A DNA stretch of 64,000 nucleotides from positions 25,150 to 89,149 of the forward strand of contig NZ_BBNN01000039.1 of assembly GCF_000829695.1 (NCBI RefSeq), given 5' to 3'. Position numbers and translations under genes: made by a program. This stretch comes from Streptomyces sp. NBRC 110035. Lineage in GTDB: Bacteria; Actinomycetota; Actinomycetes; Streptomycetales; Streptomycetaceae. Shown here piece by piece: positions 56,388 through 64,000 of the stretch. The first letter of the stretch is position 1; each line of letters starts with the position of its first letter. The notes under the pieces are model-generated. The model ran no database searches, was not told the DNA's origin, and saw only the letters and a program-made list of their open reading frames with translations.

Positions 56388-57273
56388 TTTCTCGTGCACG
56401 GAGCGGGGCGGGCACGGGGTCGAGGGCCGGCGGTCGGCGGTCGGCGGTCGGCGGTCGGCGGTCGGCGGTCGAGGGGGGGGAGGCTGGAGGCTGGAGGTCG
56501 GGGCTCGGGGATCGGGCCGGGGGCGGGTTCTGCACCGGGCGTGGATACGGGTACGGCGCGCGCGGGCGTGCGTACCGCGCCGGTGTGGGCGCGGGTGTGG
56601 GTACGGCGCCGGTACGGGCGCGGCATCCGTGCGGACGGGGGCACCGCCGGCGCGGTGCGTCCGCACGAGTGCGGGCCCGGCATCGGCACGGGAACGGGCG
56701 TAAGCACCGCTACGGGCACCGTCCGAGGGCCGAACGGGCGCGCCGGGGCGGCGTCCCGGGCGCGGAAGAGGGCCCGGGAGAGGGCGGGGACGGCGCAAGT
56801 CCCGTGGGAGGTGTGCGCGGCCCCGCCCGTGGCCGGGGTGGGCGGACGCTTCCGGTACACCGCCTGGTTTCGGTCACCGATCGGCGCGAAACAGACGGTG
56901 ACGGGTGCCGGGATGGTGGAAGAGTCGCTGGTCGGCGGATGGGACGGCTGCCCGAACCGCCTCAAGGCGGGCAGCCGGGAACCGGTAAACGGGTCGACCA
57001 CCCCTTTTACCCCCGGCCGGACCGGGTCCCGGCGGGGTCGGGCGCGAGCGGGTGCTGCCTCCCCGCCGCGGTTTTGGCCCGTACTCACGGTGGGTCCGTC
57101 CTCACCGTTCCCGACCGGGCGCCGCCGCAGCCGCTGCCGCGAGCCCGGGCCGCCGTGGGCGCACTCGACACGGACGGGCACGGCCGGGCACGAAGCGCAC
57201 TTCCGCGTACGGCAAAGCCCGGACCGGCCTTCACGTCGGTGGTGGCCGTCGTGCAGCCGGTCCGGGCCCTGGG
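56388..57273. other. noncoding region between convergent transcription units
   Basis: No gene is seen in this 0.9-kb interval between fscTII and the convergent PKS gene. It is low-complexity: short CGGCGGT repeats, GGAGGCT runs and alternating GGGTGTGGGTACGGCG-like stretches at about 56540-56640. The open frames crossing it are Arg/Pro/Thr-rich and unsupported. It may be decayed sequence. Confidence 0.6.
56428..56469. repeat. tandem repeat CGGCGGT x6
   Basis: Six perfect head-to-tail copies of the 7-mer CGGCGGT, just beyond the fscTII terminator, probably a slippage-prone microsatellite. No gene spans it. Confidence 0.9.
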
Positions 57274-57312
57274 GGTGGCGGGGCGGGCCGGGGCTCGGCC
57301 CGCCCCGCCACC
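57274..57312 (-). terminator. perfect 16-bp stem-loop after the PKS gene
   Basis: GGTGGCGGGGCGGGCC (57274-57289) is fully complementary to GGCCCGCCCCGCCACC (57297-57312), 7-nt loop. It begins 4 nt after the stop codon of the minus-strand PKS gene and has no T-run. Confidence 0.8.
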
Positions 57313-57316
57313 GTGG

Positions 57317-60300
57317 CTACGAGAGGCCGAGCTCGTTGTCGAGCATGTCGAAGACCTCTTCGTCCGTGGCGGAGTCGAAGTCGAACGCGTCGTCCTCCTC
57401 CCCGGACACGGCGGATGCCTCCGTGCGCAGCGACTGCCACTTGCTGCGCAGCACCTCCAGCCGGCCCGCGACCTGTTCGAAGAGTTCGGCACCCGCTTCG
57501 ATGCCCGTGATGCTCTTCTCCAGCCGGTCCAGTTCGGCCAGGACCGCCTCCGGTCCGTGGGCCGGTGCCGGCGCGACGCGCGCGTACAGGTGGGCGACGA
57601 GTTCGCTGGGTGTGGGGTAGTCGAACAGGAGGGTGGCGGGGAGGCGGGTGCCGGTGAGCGCGCCGAGCCGGTTGCGCAGTTCGACGGAGGTCAGCGAGTC
57701 GAAACCGAGGTCCTGGAAGGGACGGGTCGGTTCGACGTCGGCCAGGTCCACGTGACCGAGGACGGTGGCGATCTGACTCCGCACCAGTTCCAGCAGCGCC
57801 TCGCGGCCCTCCGCCGGCGTGAGTGCGGACAGCCGCCGGGTGAGGTCCGCCGCGGCGGCCGCCGTTCCCGCCGCCGGGGCCGCGCGGCGGGACGCCACCC
57901 GGATCAGCGAGCGGAACAGCGGCGGGATCTCGCCGAGGGACCGCAGGGCCCCGAGGTCCAGCCGTACGGGCAGGACCGCGGGCCCGGCGTCGGCGGTGCG
58001 GAGCGTGTCGAACAGGGCCAGGCCCTGTTCCGGCTCCATCGGCGGCATGCCCGCCCTGGTCATCCGGGCGATGTCGGCCTCGCCGAGTTCGCCGGTCATG
58101 CCGCTGCCCCGGGTCCAGGGGCCCCAGCCGAGGGACAGGGCGGGCAGGCCCTGGTTGCGGCGGTGCCGGGCGAGGGCGTCCAAAAAGGCGTTGCCGGCCG
58201 CGTAGTTGGCCTGGCCCGCGTTGCCGAGCGTACCGGCGACGGAGGAGAACAGCACGAAGGCGTCGAGCGGGAGGCCCCGGGTGGCCTCGTGCAGGTGCCA
58301 GGCGGCGTCCGCCTTGGGCCGCAGGACGGCGGCGAGCCGTTCGGGCGTGAGGGCGTCGATCATGCCGTCGTCCAGGACGCCCGCCGCGTGGATCACGGCG
58401 CGCAGCGGCCGGTCGGCGGGCACCTCGGCGAGCAGCCGGTCGACCGCGGCGCGGTCGGTCACGTCGCAGGCGGCGACGGTGACCCGGGCTCCCTCCGCCT
58501 CGAGCTCGGCGGCGAGTTCGCCGGCGCCGTCCGCGGCGGGGCCGCGCCGGCTCACCAGCAGCAGGCTCCGCGCACCGTGCTCGGTCGCCAGGTGGCGGGC
58601 GACGGCGGCACCGAGGCCGCCGGTCCCTCCGGTGACGAGGACGGTTCCCTCGGCGTCCCAGTCGGCCGTGCCCTGCTGTCCGGGCACGGTGGCCCGGACC
58701 AGCCGGGGCACGAGCACCCGGCCCTCGCGGACCGCGAGCTGCGGCTCGGCGGAGGCGGGTGCGAGGACGGCGGGCGGAAGGTCCGTGCCCGCGTCGGTGT
58801 CCTCCAGGTCGAGCAGGGTGAACCGGCCGGGGTGTTCCGCCTGGGCCGTGCGCGTCAGACCCCATACGGCGGCGGCAGCCGGGTCGGTGCCGTCGGTCGC
58901 GCCCCGGGTGACGAGGACCAGGCGGGAGGCGGTGAACCTCTCGTCGGCGAGCCAGGTGCCGAGCGTCCCGAGGACCCGGGTGGTCACGGTGTGCGCGGCG
59001 CCCGCCATGTCGGCCGGGGCAGGACCGGCCGGTCCGGCGCCGGTGTGGACGGGCAGGAGGACGACCGGCGGCAGCGGCCCGCCGGCCGCCGCGTCGGCCA
59101 GTGCCGTCAGGTCCGCGTACCGGTCGGCGGCGGCTCCGGCGGTGCGGACGGCCCTGTCGAGGGCACCGCCGTCCGGGCCGCCGATCAGGGCGACCCGGAC
59201 GGCCTCCGTGCCGGCGGCGTTCGCGCTGTCCGCGGCGCCCTGCTCCGGTGCCGGGATCCAGTCCAGGGCGAACAGGCGGTCCCGTTCGGCGCCCGTCCCG
59301 GCGCCGAGCTGCTCCGCCGAAACGGGGCGGGTCACCAGGGAGTCGACGGTGGCCACGGGTGCGCCGGAGATGTCGGCGACGGCTATCGCGAGGGTGCCGT
59401 CATCGGCGCGGGAGAGCCTGATGCGGACGGCGGACGCGCCGACGGCGTGCAGGGACACGCCGTTCCAGGCGAACGGAACCCCGCCGCCCTGTGACGTCCC
59501 CCCGCCCTGCGGTGAGTCGCCGTCCTGCGGCGCGACGCCGTCGGCGGGCGTGCCGGCCAGCGCGGTGGCGTGCAGGGCGGCGTCGAACAACGCCGGGTGC
59601 AGGCCGTACGCCTCGCCGCCGGTGCCGTCGGGCAGGGCGACCTCGGCGAACACCTCGCCGTCGCGCCGCCAGGCGGCCCGCAGTCCCTGGAACACCGGTC
59701 CGTAGACGAACCCGGCGTCCTCGAAGCGTTCGTACAGGCCGTCCGTGTCGAGCGGTTCGGCCTTCTCGGGCGGCCAGACGGACGCGTCGAAGTCCGTGGC
59801 GGCCGAGGCCGCGGGACCGGTCGCGAGGACGCCCTCGGCGTGGGTCGTCCAGGTGGCGGCGGGGTCGTCGGCGGGCCGGGAGTGGATGCCGAGCGGGCGG
59901 TGGCCCGTGTCGTCGGGGGCGCCGACGCCGACCTGGAGCTGGACCGTGCCCCGGGCGGGCAGGACCAGTGGCGCGGCGAGGGTGAGTTCCTCCACCAGCT
60001 CGCAGCCCAGGGAGGTGCCGGCATGCACCGCCAGCTCCAGCAGGGCGGTGCCGGGGACGAGGACGGCGCCCATGACAACATGGTCGGCGAGCCAGCCGTG
60101 GGTGCCGACCGACAGCCGTCCGGTGAACAGGTGGCCGTCGGATCCGGCGAGTTCCACGGCCCCGCCGAGCAGCGGGTGGTCGGCGGGCGTCAGTCCGGCG
60201 GCTTCCGCCCCTGCGCCCATGTGCATCTCCGTGGGCCAGAAGCGGCGCCGCTGGAAGGCGTACGTGGGCAGGGCGGTCCGGCGGGCGCCCAGGCCGGCGA

Positions 60301-63300
60301 AGAACCGGGCCCAGTCGACGGGCACGCCGTGTCCATGGAGCCGGGCGAGGGCGTCGACCAGGGCGGTCTCGCCGGGGGTGGTGCGCCGCTGGGCGGCGAC
60401 GGTCACGGCGGTGTCGGGCAGGGTCTCGCGGGCCATGGCGGAGGTGACGCCGTCGGGGCCGAGTTCCAGGAACCTGGTGACGCCCTGCTCGTTCAGGGTG
60501 TTCACCCCGTCGGAGAAGCGGACGGCCCCGCGGACGTGCCGTACCCAGTAGTCGGCGGAGCACAGCTCCTCCGCGGTGGCGAGGGCCCCGGTGAGGTTGG
60601 AGACCACGGGCAGGGCGGGCGGCTGGGGGGAAAGCCGCTCCAGCACGGTGCGGAAGTCCTCCAGCATCGGCTCCATCAGCGGGGAGTGGAAGGCGTGCGA
60701 CACCCGCAGGGCGGTGGTACGGCGGCCCTGCTCGCGGAAGACCGCGGTCACCTTCCCGACGTCCGCCTCGGAACCCGACACCACGACGGAGGCCGGTCCG
60801 TTGACGGCCGCGACACCGACGCCGTCGGTGAGGTACGGCAGCACCTCGGCCTCGGTGGCCTGGACCGCCGCCATGGCACCGCCGGCGGGCAGCGCCTGCA
60901 TCAGGCTGCCGCGGGCGGCGACCAGCGCACAGGCCTCCTCCAGGGTGAAGACCCCGGCGACGTGGGCCGCGGTGATCTCTCCGATGGAGTGTCCCGCCAC
61001 GTACTCGGGGACGACACCGAACGACTCGGTGAGCCGGTACAGCGCCGTTCCGAGGGCGAAGAGGGCGGCCTGGGTGTAGGCGGTGCCGTTCAGGGCGTCC
61101 TCGTCGTCACCCCAGACGACCCCGCGCAGCGGTCGCTCCAGGTGCTCGTCCAGTCCGGCGCAGGCCGCGTCGAAGGCCTCGGCGAACACCGGGAACCGCC
61201 CGTACAGGTCGCGTCCCATGCCGAGCCGCTGCGCGCCCTGGCCCGGGAAGAGGACGGCGAGCAGTCCCTCGCGGGCCGTGGTGGCCGGCTCCTCGCCCCG
61301 CGCGACTGCGCCCAGGCCCGCCAGCAGCCCGTCGCGGTCCGCGCCGACGACCGCGACGCGGTGTTCGAACGCCGCGCGGGTGGTCGCCAGCGAGTACGCG
61401 ACGTCGAGCGGGCGCGGCACGTCCGCACCGGCCGTCCCGGCCTCCTCGACGTGCGCCAGCAGGCGTTCGGCCTGGGCGCGCAGGGCGTCCTGGTCGCGCG
61501 CCGACAGCAGCCACGGTACGACCGCGGCGGGCGCCGGACTCGCGTCGTCCGCCTCGCCGGGGACGGCGGGCGCCGTGGGCACGACGGCGGGCGCCTGCTC
61601 GACGATGACGTGGGCGTTGGTTCCGCTGATGCCGAAGGAGGAGACACCGGCGCGGCGCGGGCGGCCGGTGCCGGTCCATTCCCGCTGCTCGGTCAGCAGC
61701 GCGACGGAGCCGGCGGTCCAGTCGACCTGGTCGCTGGGCGCGTCCACGTTGAGAGTGGCGGGCAGCACACCGTGCCGCATCGCCATCACCATTTTGATGA
61801 CGCCCGCGACGCCGGCGGCGGCCTGCGTGTGGCCGATGTTGGACTTCACCGAGCCGAGCCACAGGGGACGCTCCTCGGGCCGGTCCTGGCCGTAGGTGGC
61901 GAGCAGTGCCTGGGCCTCGATCGGGTCGCCGAGCGTGGTGCCCGTGCCGTGCGCCTCCACCGCGTCGATCTGGTCGGCGGCGAGCCGCGCGTTGGCGAGG
62001 GCCTGCCGGATCACGCGGCGCTGGGAGGGGCCGTTGGGGGCGGTGAGCCCGTTGCTGGCGCCGTCCTGGTTGACGGCGGAGCCCCGGACCACGGCCAGCA
62101 CCTCGTGCCCGTTGCGCAGTGCGTCGGACAGCCGCTCGACCACCAGGAAGCCCGCTCCTTCGGAGAAGCCGGTACCGTCGGCCGCCGCGGCGAACGACTT
62201 GCACCGTCCGTCGGGTGCCAGTCCGCCCTGCCGGCCGAACTCGACGAACACACCGGGCGTGGCGAGCACGGTGACACCGCCGGTGACGGCGAGCGAGCAG
62301 TCGCCCTGCCGCAGCGCCTGCACCGCGAGGTGCAGCGCGACCAGGGAGGAGGAGCAGGCGGTGTCGACGGAGACTGCCGGGCCCTCCAGGCCGAGCTTGT
62401 AGGAGATGCGGCCGGTGACGACGCTGCCGTTGCCGTCGCTGCCGGGGTAGTCGTGGTACATCACGCCGGCGAAGACACCGGTGCGGCTGCCCTTGAGCGA
62501 GCCGGGGTCGATGCCCGCACGCTCCAGCGCCTCCCAGGACAGCTCCAGCGCGAGCCGCTGCTGCGGGTCCATGGTGACGGCCTCGCGGGGCGAGATGCCG
62601 AAGAATCCGGGGTCGAAGTCGGCCGCACCGTCGAGGAAGCCGCCCTCGCGTGCGTAGTAGCCGTCGGGGTGCTTGGCCTCCGGGTCACGCAGCATCGACA
62701 GGTCCCATCCCCGGTTCTCGGGGAACGGGGTGATGGCGTCCGCGCCGTCCGTGACCAGCCGCCACAGCTCTTCGGGCGAGGCCACTCCGCCCGGGTAGCG
62801 ACAGGCCATGCCGACGATGGCGATCGGCTCGTGCTGGGCGGCGGTGAGCCGCCGGTTGTCCCGGCGCAGCCGCGCGGTCTCCGCGCGGGCGGCACGCAGG
62901 GCGCCGGAGGTCGAGGAGTCCCCGGAAGCCCCGGGAGCCCCGGGAGCCCCGGCGAAGGGGACGTCCTGGAGGCCCGGGTCGGCGTCGACGGCGCCGTCCG
63001 GTTCGTCGTGCAGGCCGGTGTCCTGCTCCTCAGGGTCTGCATAAGCCTCCGCGTGCGCCGACGCGCCGTCCTCGTCGGCGAGTTCGAGGAGGACGTCCAC
63101 CAGACCCGCGTCCCGCAGACGCCGGGTCGGGATCGACCGGAGCGCGCGGCGGACGCCGTCCTCTCCGGCGTCGCCGTCCGCTTCATCACCCGACGCCGGG
63201 TACGCGGCGGCCAGTTCGGCCTCCACGAACTCGGTGACGGCGAGGGCGTTGGGGTGGTCGAAGACCAGGGTGGCGGGGAGCCTGAGTCCGGTGAGGTTGT

Positions 63301-64000
63301 TGAGCTGGTTGCGCAGTTCGGTCGCGGCGAGCGAGTCGAAGCCCAGTTCCTGGAACGCCCGGTCGGGTCCGATCGCCTCGGCCGAACCGTGCCCCAGCAC
63401 GGCCGCCACCTGCGAACGCACCAACTGCATTACCGTGCGGTGCCGCTCGGCAGGCGGGAGGGCGGCCAGCCGCTGGGCGGGGGTTTCCTCCTCTGCCGAG
63501 CCGGCATTCGCTGCGGCGGCGGTTCGGCGCACGGTCGGGGCGAGGGCGCGGAGCAGGGCGGGGACCTCGTCGGTCCGGGCGCGCAGGGCGGCGGTGTCGA
63601 CCCGCAACGGAACGACCGTGGCCTCGCCGCAATCCAGTCCGGCCGCGAACAGCTCCAGCCCGGCCTCGTGGGAGAGCACCGGCAGACCCTGCGACGCCAT
63701 CCGCCGACGGTCCACCTCACCCAGATACCGGCCCAGCCCGGCACCCACGTCCCAGAACCCGTACGCCATCGACGTCGCCGGCAGCCCCTCCGCCCGCCGA
63801 CGCGCCGCCAACGCGTCCAGGAACACATTCGCCGCAGCATAGTTGCCCTGACCCGCCGTCAGCACCAGACCACCGGCCGACGAGAACAACACGAACGCGG
63901 CCAGATCCAGCCCACGCGTGGCCTCGTGCAGCCACCACGCGGCATCCGCCTTCGGAGCCAGAACACCGTCCACCCGCTCCGGCGACAGCGCACCCACCAG
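57317..64000 (-). CDS. polyene type I PKS, 3' part: KR-ACP, then KS-AT-DH-KR-ACP and docking domain
   Basis: The gene runs off the right edge, so its start is missing; 2226 residues are visible. They begin in a KR (FSSAGGLVLTAGQGNYAAAN) and its ACP (LGFDSLA, about visible residue 219). A docking-like linker follows, then a full module. Its KS has TACSSSL near 547 and HGTGT. The AT has GHSIG near 1002 and HAFHSP, which is malonyl-specific. The DH has HVVMGAVLVPG near 1304 and the HPALFDAALH Asp. The KR has GGTGGLG near 1793, the LDD motif of B-type reductases and NYAAGN near 1932. The ACP has LGFDSL near 2099. The end (ATDEEVFDMLDNELGLS) is a C-terminal docking helix with no thioesterase, so it hands on to another subunit. 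KR plus DH gives a trans double bond, as needed for the heptaene. Which fsc PKS gene this is cannot be decided here. Confidence 0.93.
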   Translation of the reverse strand: MVGALSPERVDGVLAPKADAAWWLHEATRGLDLAAFVLFSSAGGLVLTAGQGNYAAANVFLDALAARRRAEGLPATSMAYGFWDVGAGLGRYLGEVDRRRMASQGLPVLSHEAGLELFAAGLDCGEATVVPLRVDTAALRARTDEVPALLRALAPTVRRTAAAANAGSAEEETPAQRLAALPPAERHRTVMQLVRSQVAAVLGHGSAEAIGPDRAFQELGFDSLAATELRNQLNNLTGLRLPATLVFDHPNALAVTEFVEAELAAAYPASGDEADGDAGEDGVRRALRSIPTRRLRDAGLVDVLLELADEDGASAHAEAYADPEEQDTGLHDEPDGAVDADPGLQDVPFAGAPGAPGASGDSSTSGALRAARAETARLRRDNRRLTAAQHEPIAIVGMACRYPGGVASPEELWRLVTDGADAITPFPENRGWDLSMLRDPEAKHPDGYYAREGGFLDGAADFDPGFFGISPREAVTMDPQQRLALELSWEALERAGIDPGSLKGSRTGVFAGVMYHDYPGSDGNGSVVTGRISYKLGLEGPAVSVDTACSSSLVALHLAVQALRQGDCSLAVTGGVTVLATPGVFVEFGRQGGLAPDGRCKSFAAAADGTGFSEGAGFLVVERLSDALRNGHEVLAVVRGSAVNQDGASNGLTAPNGPSQRRVIRQALANARLAADQIDAVEAHGTGTTLGDPIEAQALLATYGQDRPEERPLWLGSVKSNIGHTQAAAGVAGVIKMVMAMRHGVLPATLNVDAPSDQVDWTAGSVALLTEQREWTGTGRPRRAGVSSFGISGTNAHVIVEQAPAVVPTAPAVPGEADDASPAPAAVVPWLLSARDQDALRAQAERLLAHVEEAGTAGADVPRPLDVAYSLATTRAAFEHRVAVVGADRDGLLAGLGAVARGEEPATTAREGLLAVLFPGQGAQRLGMGRDLYGRFPVFAEAFDAACAGLDEHLERPLRGVVWGDDEDALNGTAYTQAALFALGTALYRLTESFGVVPEYVAGHSIGEITAAHVAGVFTLEEACALVAARGSLMQALPAGGAMAAVQATEAEVLPYLTDGVGVAAVNGPASVVVSGSEADVGKVTAVFREQGRRTTALRVSHAFHSPLMEPMLEDFRTVLERLSPQPPALPVVSNLTGALATAEELCSADYWVRHVRGAVRFSDGVNTLNEQGVTRFLELGPDGVTSAMARETLPDTAVTVAAQRRTTPGETALVDALARLHGHGVPVDWARFFAGLGARRTALPTYAFQRRRFWPTEMHMGAGAEAAGLTPADHPLLGGAVELAGSDGHLFTGRLSVGTHGWLADHVVMGAVLVPGTALLELAVHAGTSLGCELVEELTLAAPLVLPARGTVQLQVGVGAPDDTGHRPLGIHSRPADDPAATWTTHAEGVLATGPAASAATDFDASVWPPEKAEPLDTDGLYERFEDAGFVYGPVFQGLRAAWRRDGEVFAEVALPDGTGGEAYGLHPALFDAALHATALAGTPADGVAPQDGDSPQGGGTSQGGGVPFAWNGVSLHAVGASAVRIRLSRADDGTLAIAVADISGAPVATVDSLVTRPVSAEQLGAGTGAERDRLFALDWIPAPEQGAADSANAAGTEAVRVALIGGPDGGALDRAVRTAGAAADRYADLTALADAAAGGPLPPVVLLPVHTGAGPAGPAPADMAGAAHTVTTRVLGTLGTWLADERFTASRLVLVTRGATDGTDPAAAAVWGLTRTAQAEHPGRFTLLDLEDTDAGTDLPPAVLAPASAEPQLAVREGRVLVPRLVRATVPGQQGTADWDAEGTVLVTGGTGGLGAAVARHLATEHGARSLLLVSRRGPAADGAGELAAELEAEGARVTVAACDVTDRAAVDRLLAEVPADRPLRAVIHAAGVLDDGMIDALTPERLAAVLRPKADAAWHLHEATRGLPLDAFVLFSSVAGTLGNAGQANYAAGNAFLDALARHRRNQGLPALSLGWGPWTRGSGMTGELGEADIARMTRAGMPPMEPEQGLALFDTLRTADAGPAVLPVRLDLGALRSLGEIPPLFRSLIRVASRRAAPAAGTAAAAADLTRRLSALTPAEGREALLELVRSQIATVLGHVDLADVEPTRPFQDLGFDSLTSVELRNRLGALTGTRLPATLLFDYPTPSELVAHLYARVAPAPAHGPEAVLAELDRLEKSITGIEAGAELFEQVAGRLEVLRSKWQSLRTEASAVSGEEDDAFDFDSATDEEVFDMLDNELGLS

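Noticed and set aside
56428..56469. Possible CRISPR or origin-like repeat array
   Set aside because: The copies are contiguous 7-mers without spacers; a simple tandem repeat explains them.
56369..57181. 270-residue open frame on the minus strand between fscTII and the PKS gene
   Set aside because: Pro/Arg/Thr-rich translation driven by short tandem repeats, and it overlaps the fscTII terminator.

Overview
The window is very GC-rich actinobacterial DNA: tight operons, strong G/C third-position bias, GTG and TTG starts, and PKS, NRPS, LuxR and P450 families typical of Streptomyces. It reads as a Streptomyces chromosome segment carrying two adjacent specialised-metabolite loci. All identifications come from reading the sequence and recalling families; no database search was run.

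Left part (about 1-11,700). A FadR/GntR-type regulator, a type II asparaginase, an aspartate ammonia-lyase and a glutaminase lie in one direction and end at a perfect 16-bp hairpin (5509-5550). Together they could turn Asn and Gln into Asp, Glu and fumarate. Then come a hypothetical gene, a decayed IS1634-type transposase, and the divergent rheA/hsp18 heat-shock pair with an exact TGTCATC-N5-GATGACA operator. A DUF2267 gene and two small conserved-looking genes follow.

Middle part (about 11,900-26,431). Two overlapping megasynthase genes, C-A-T-TE and then A-T-C-A-T-KS-KR-T-TE, are followed by a TauD-family dioxygenase. The second adenylation domain of the hybrid reads by eye as a proline code, and the KS module has no AT. 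Proline extended by malonate and ketoreduced, plus a hydroxylase, is what a detoxin/rimosamide-type (detoxinine) pathway needs. A class V aminotransferase-like enzyme, an AI-2E-type membrane protein and a secreted family 64 beta-1,3-glucanase separate this locus from the next.

Right part (30,365-64,000). This matches the candicidin/FR-008 aromatic polyene locus: pabC, four regulators (one PAS-LuxR, three large ATPase-LuxR), mycosaminyltransferase, aminotransferase, P450, ferredoxin, type II thioesterase, PabAB, the p-aminobenzoate-loading PKS FscA, a DrrAB-like exporter, and the 3' end of a convergent PKS gene. PabAB and PabC make p-aminobenzoate, FscA activates it and adds one unreduced malonyl unit, later PKS subunits build the polyene, FscP/FscFE oxidise it and FscMI/FscMII handle mycosamine. 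Two PimM/FscRI-like boxes lie upstream of fscA and in the fscRIV-fscMI intergenic region.

The main oddities are a pabC broken by both a 1-nt frameshift and a Trp-to-stop change, docking-domain-like sequence inside one PKS polypeptide, degenerate Walker A motifs in two of the three large regulators, and the AT-less hybrid module.
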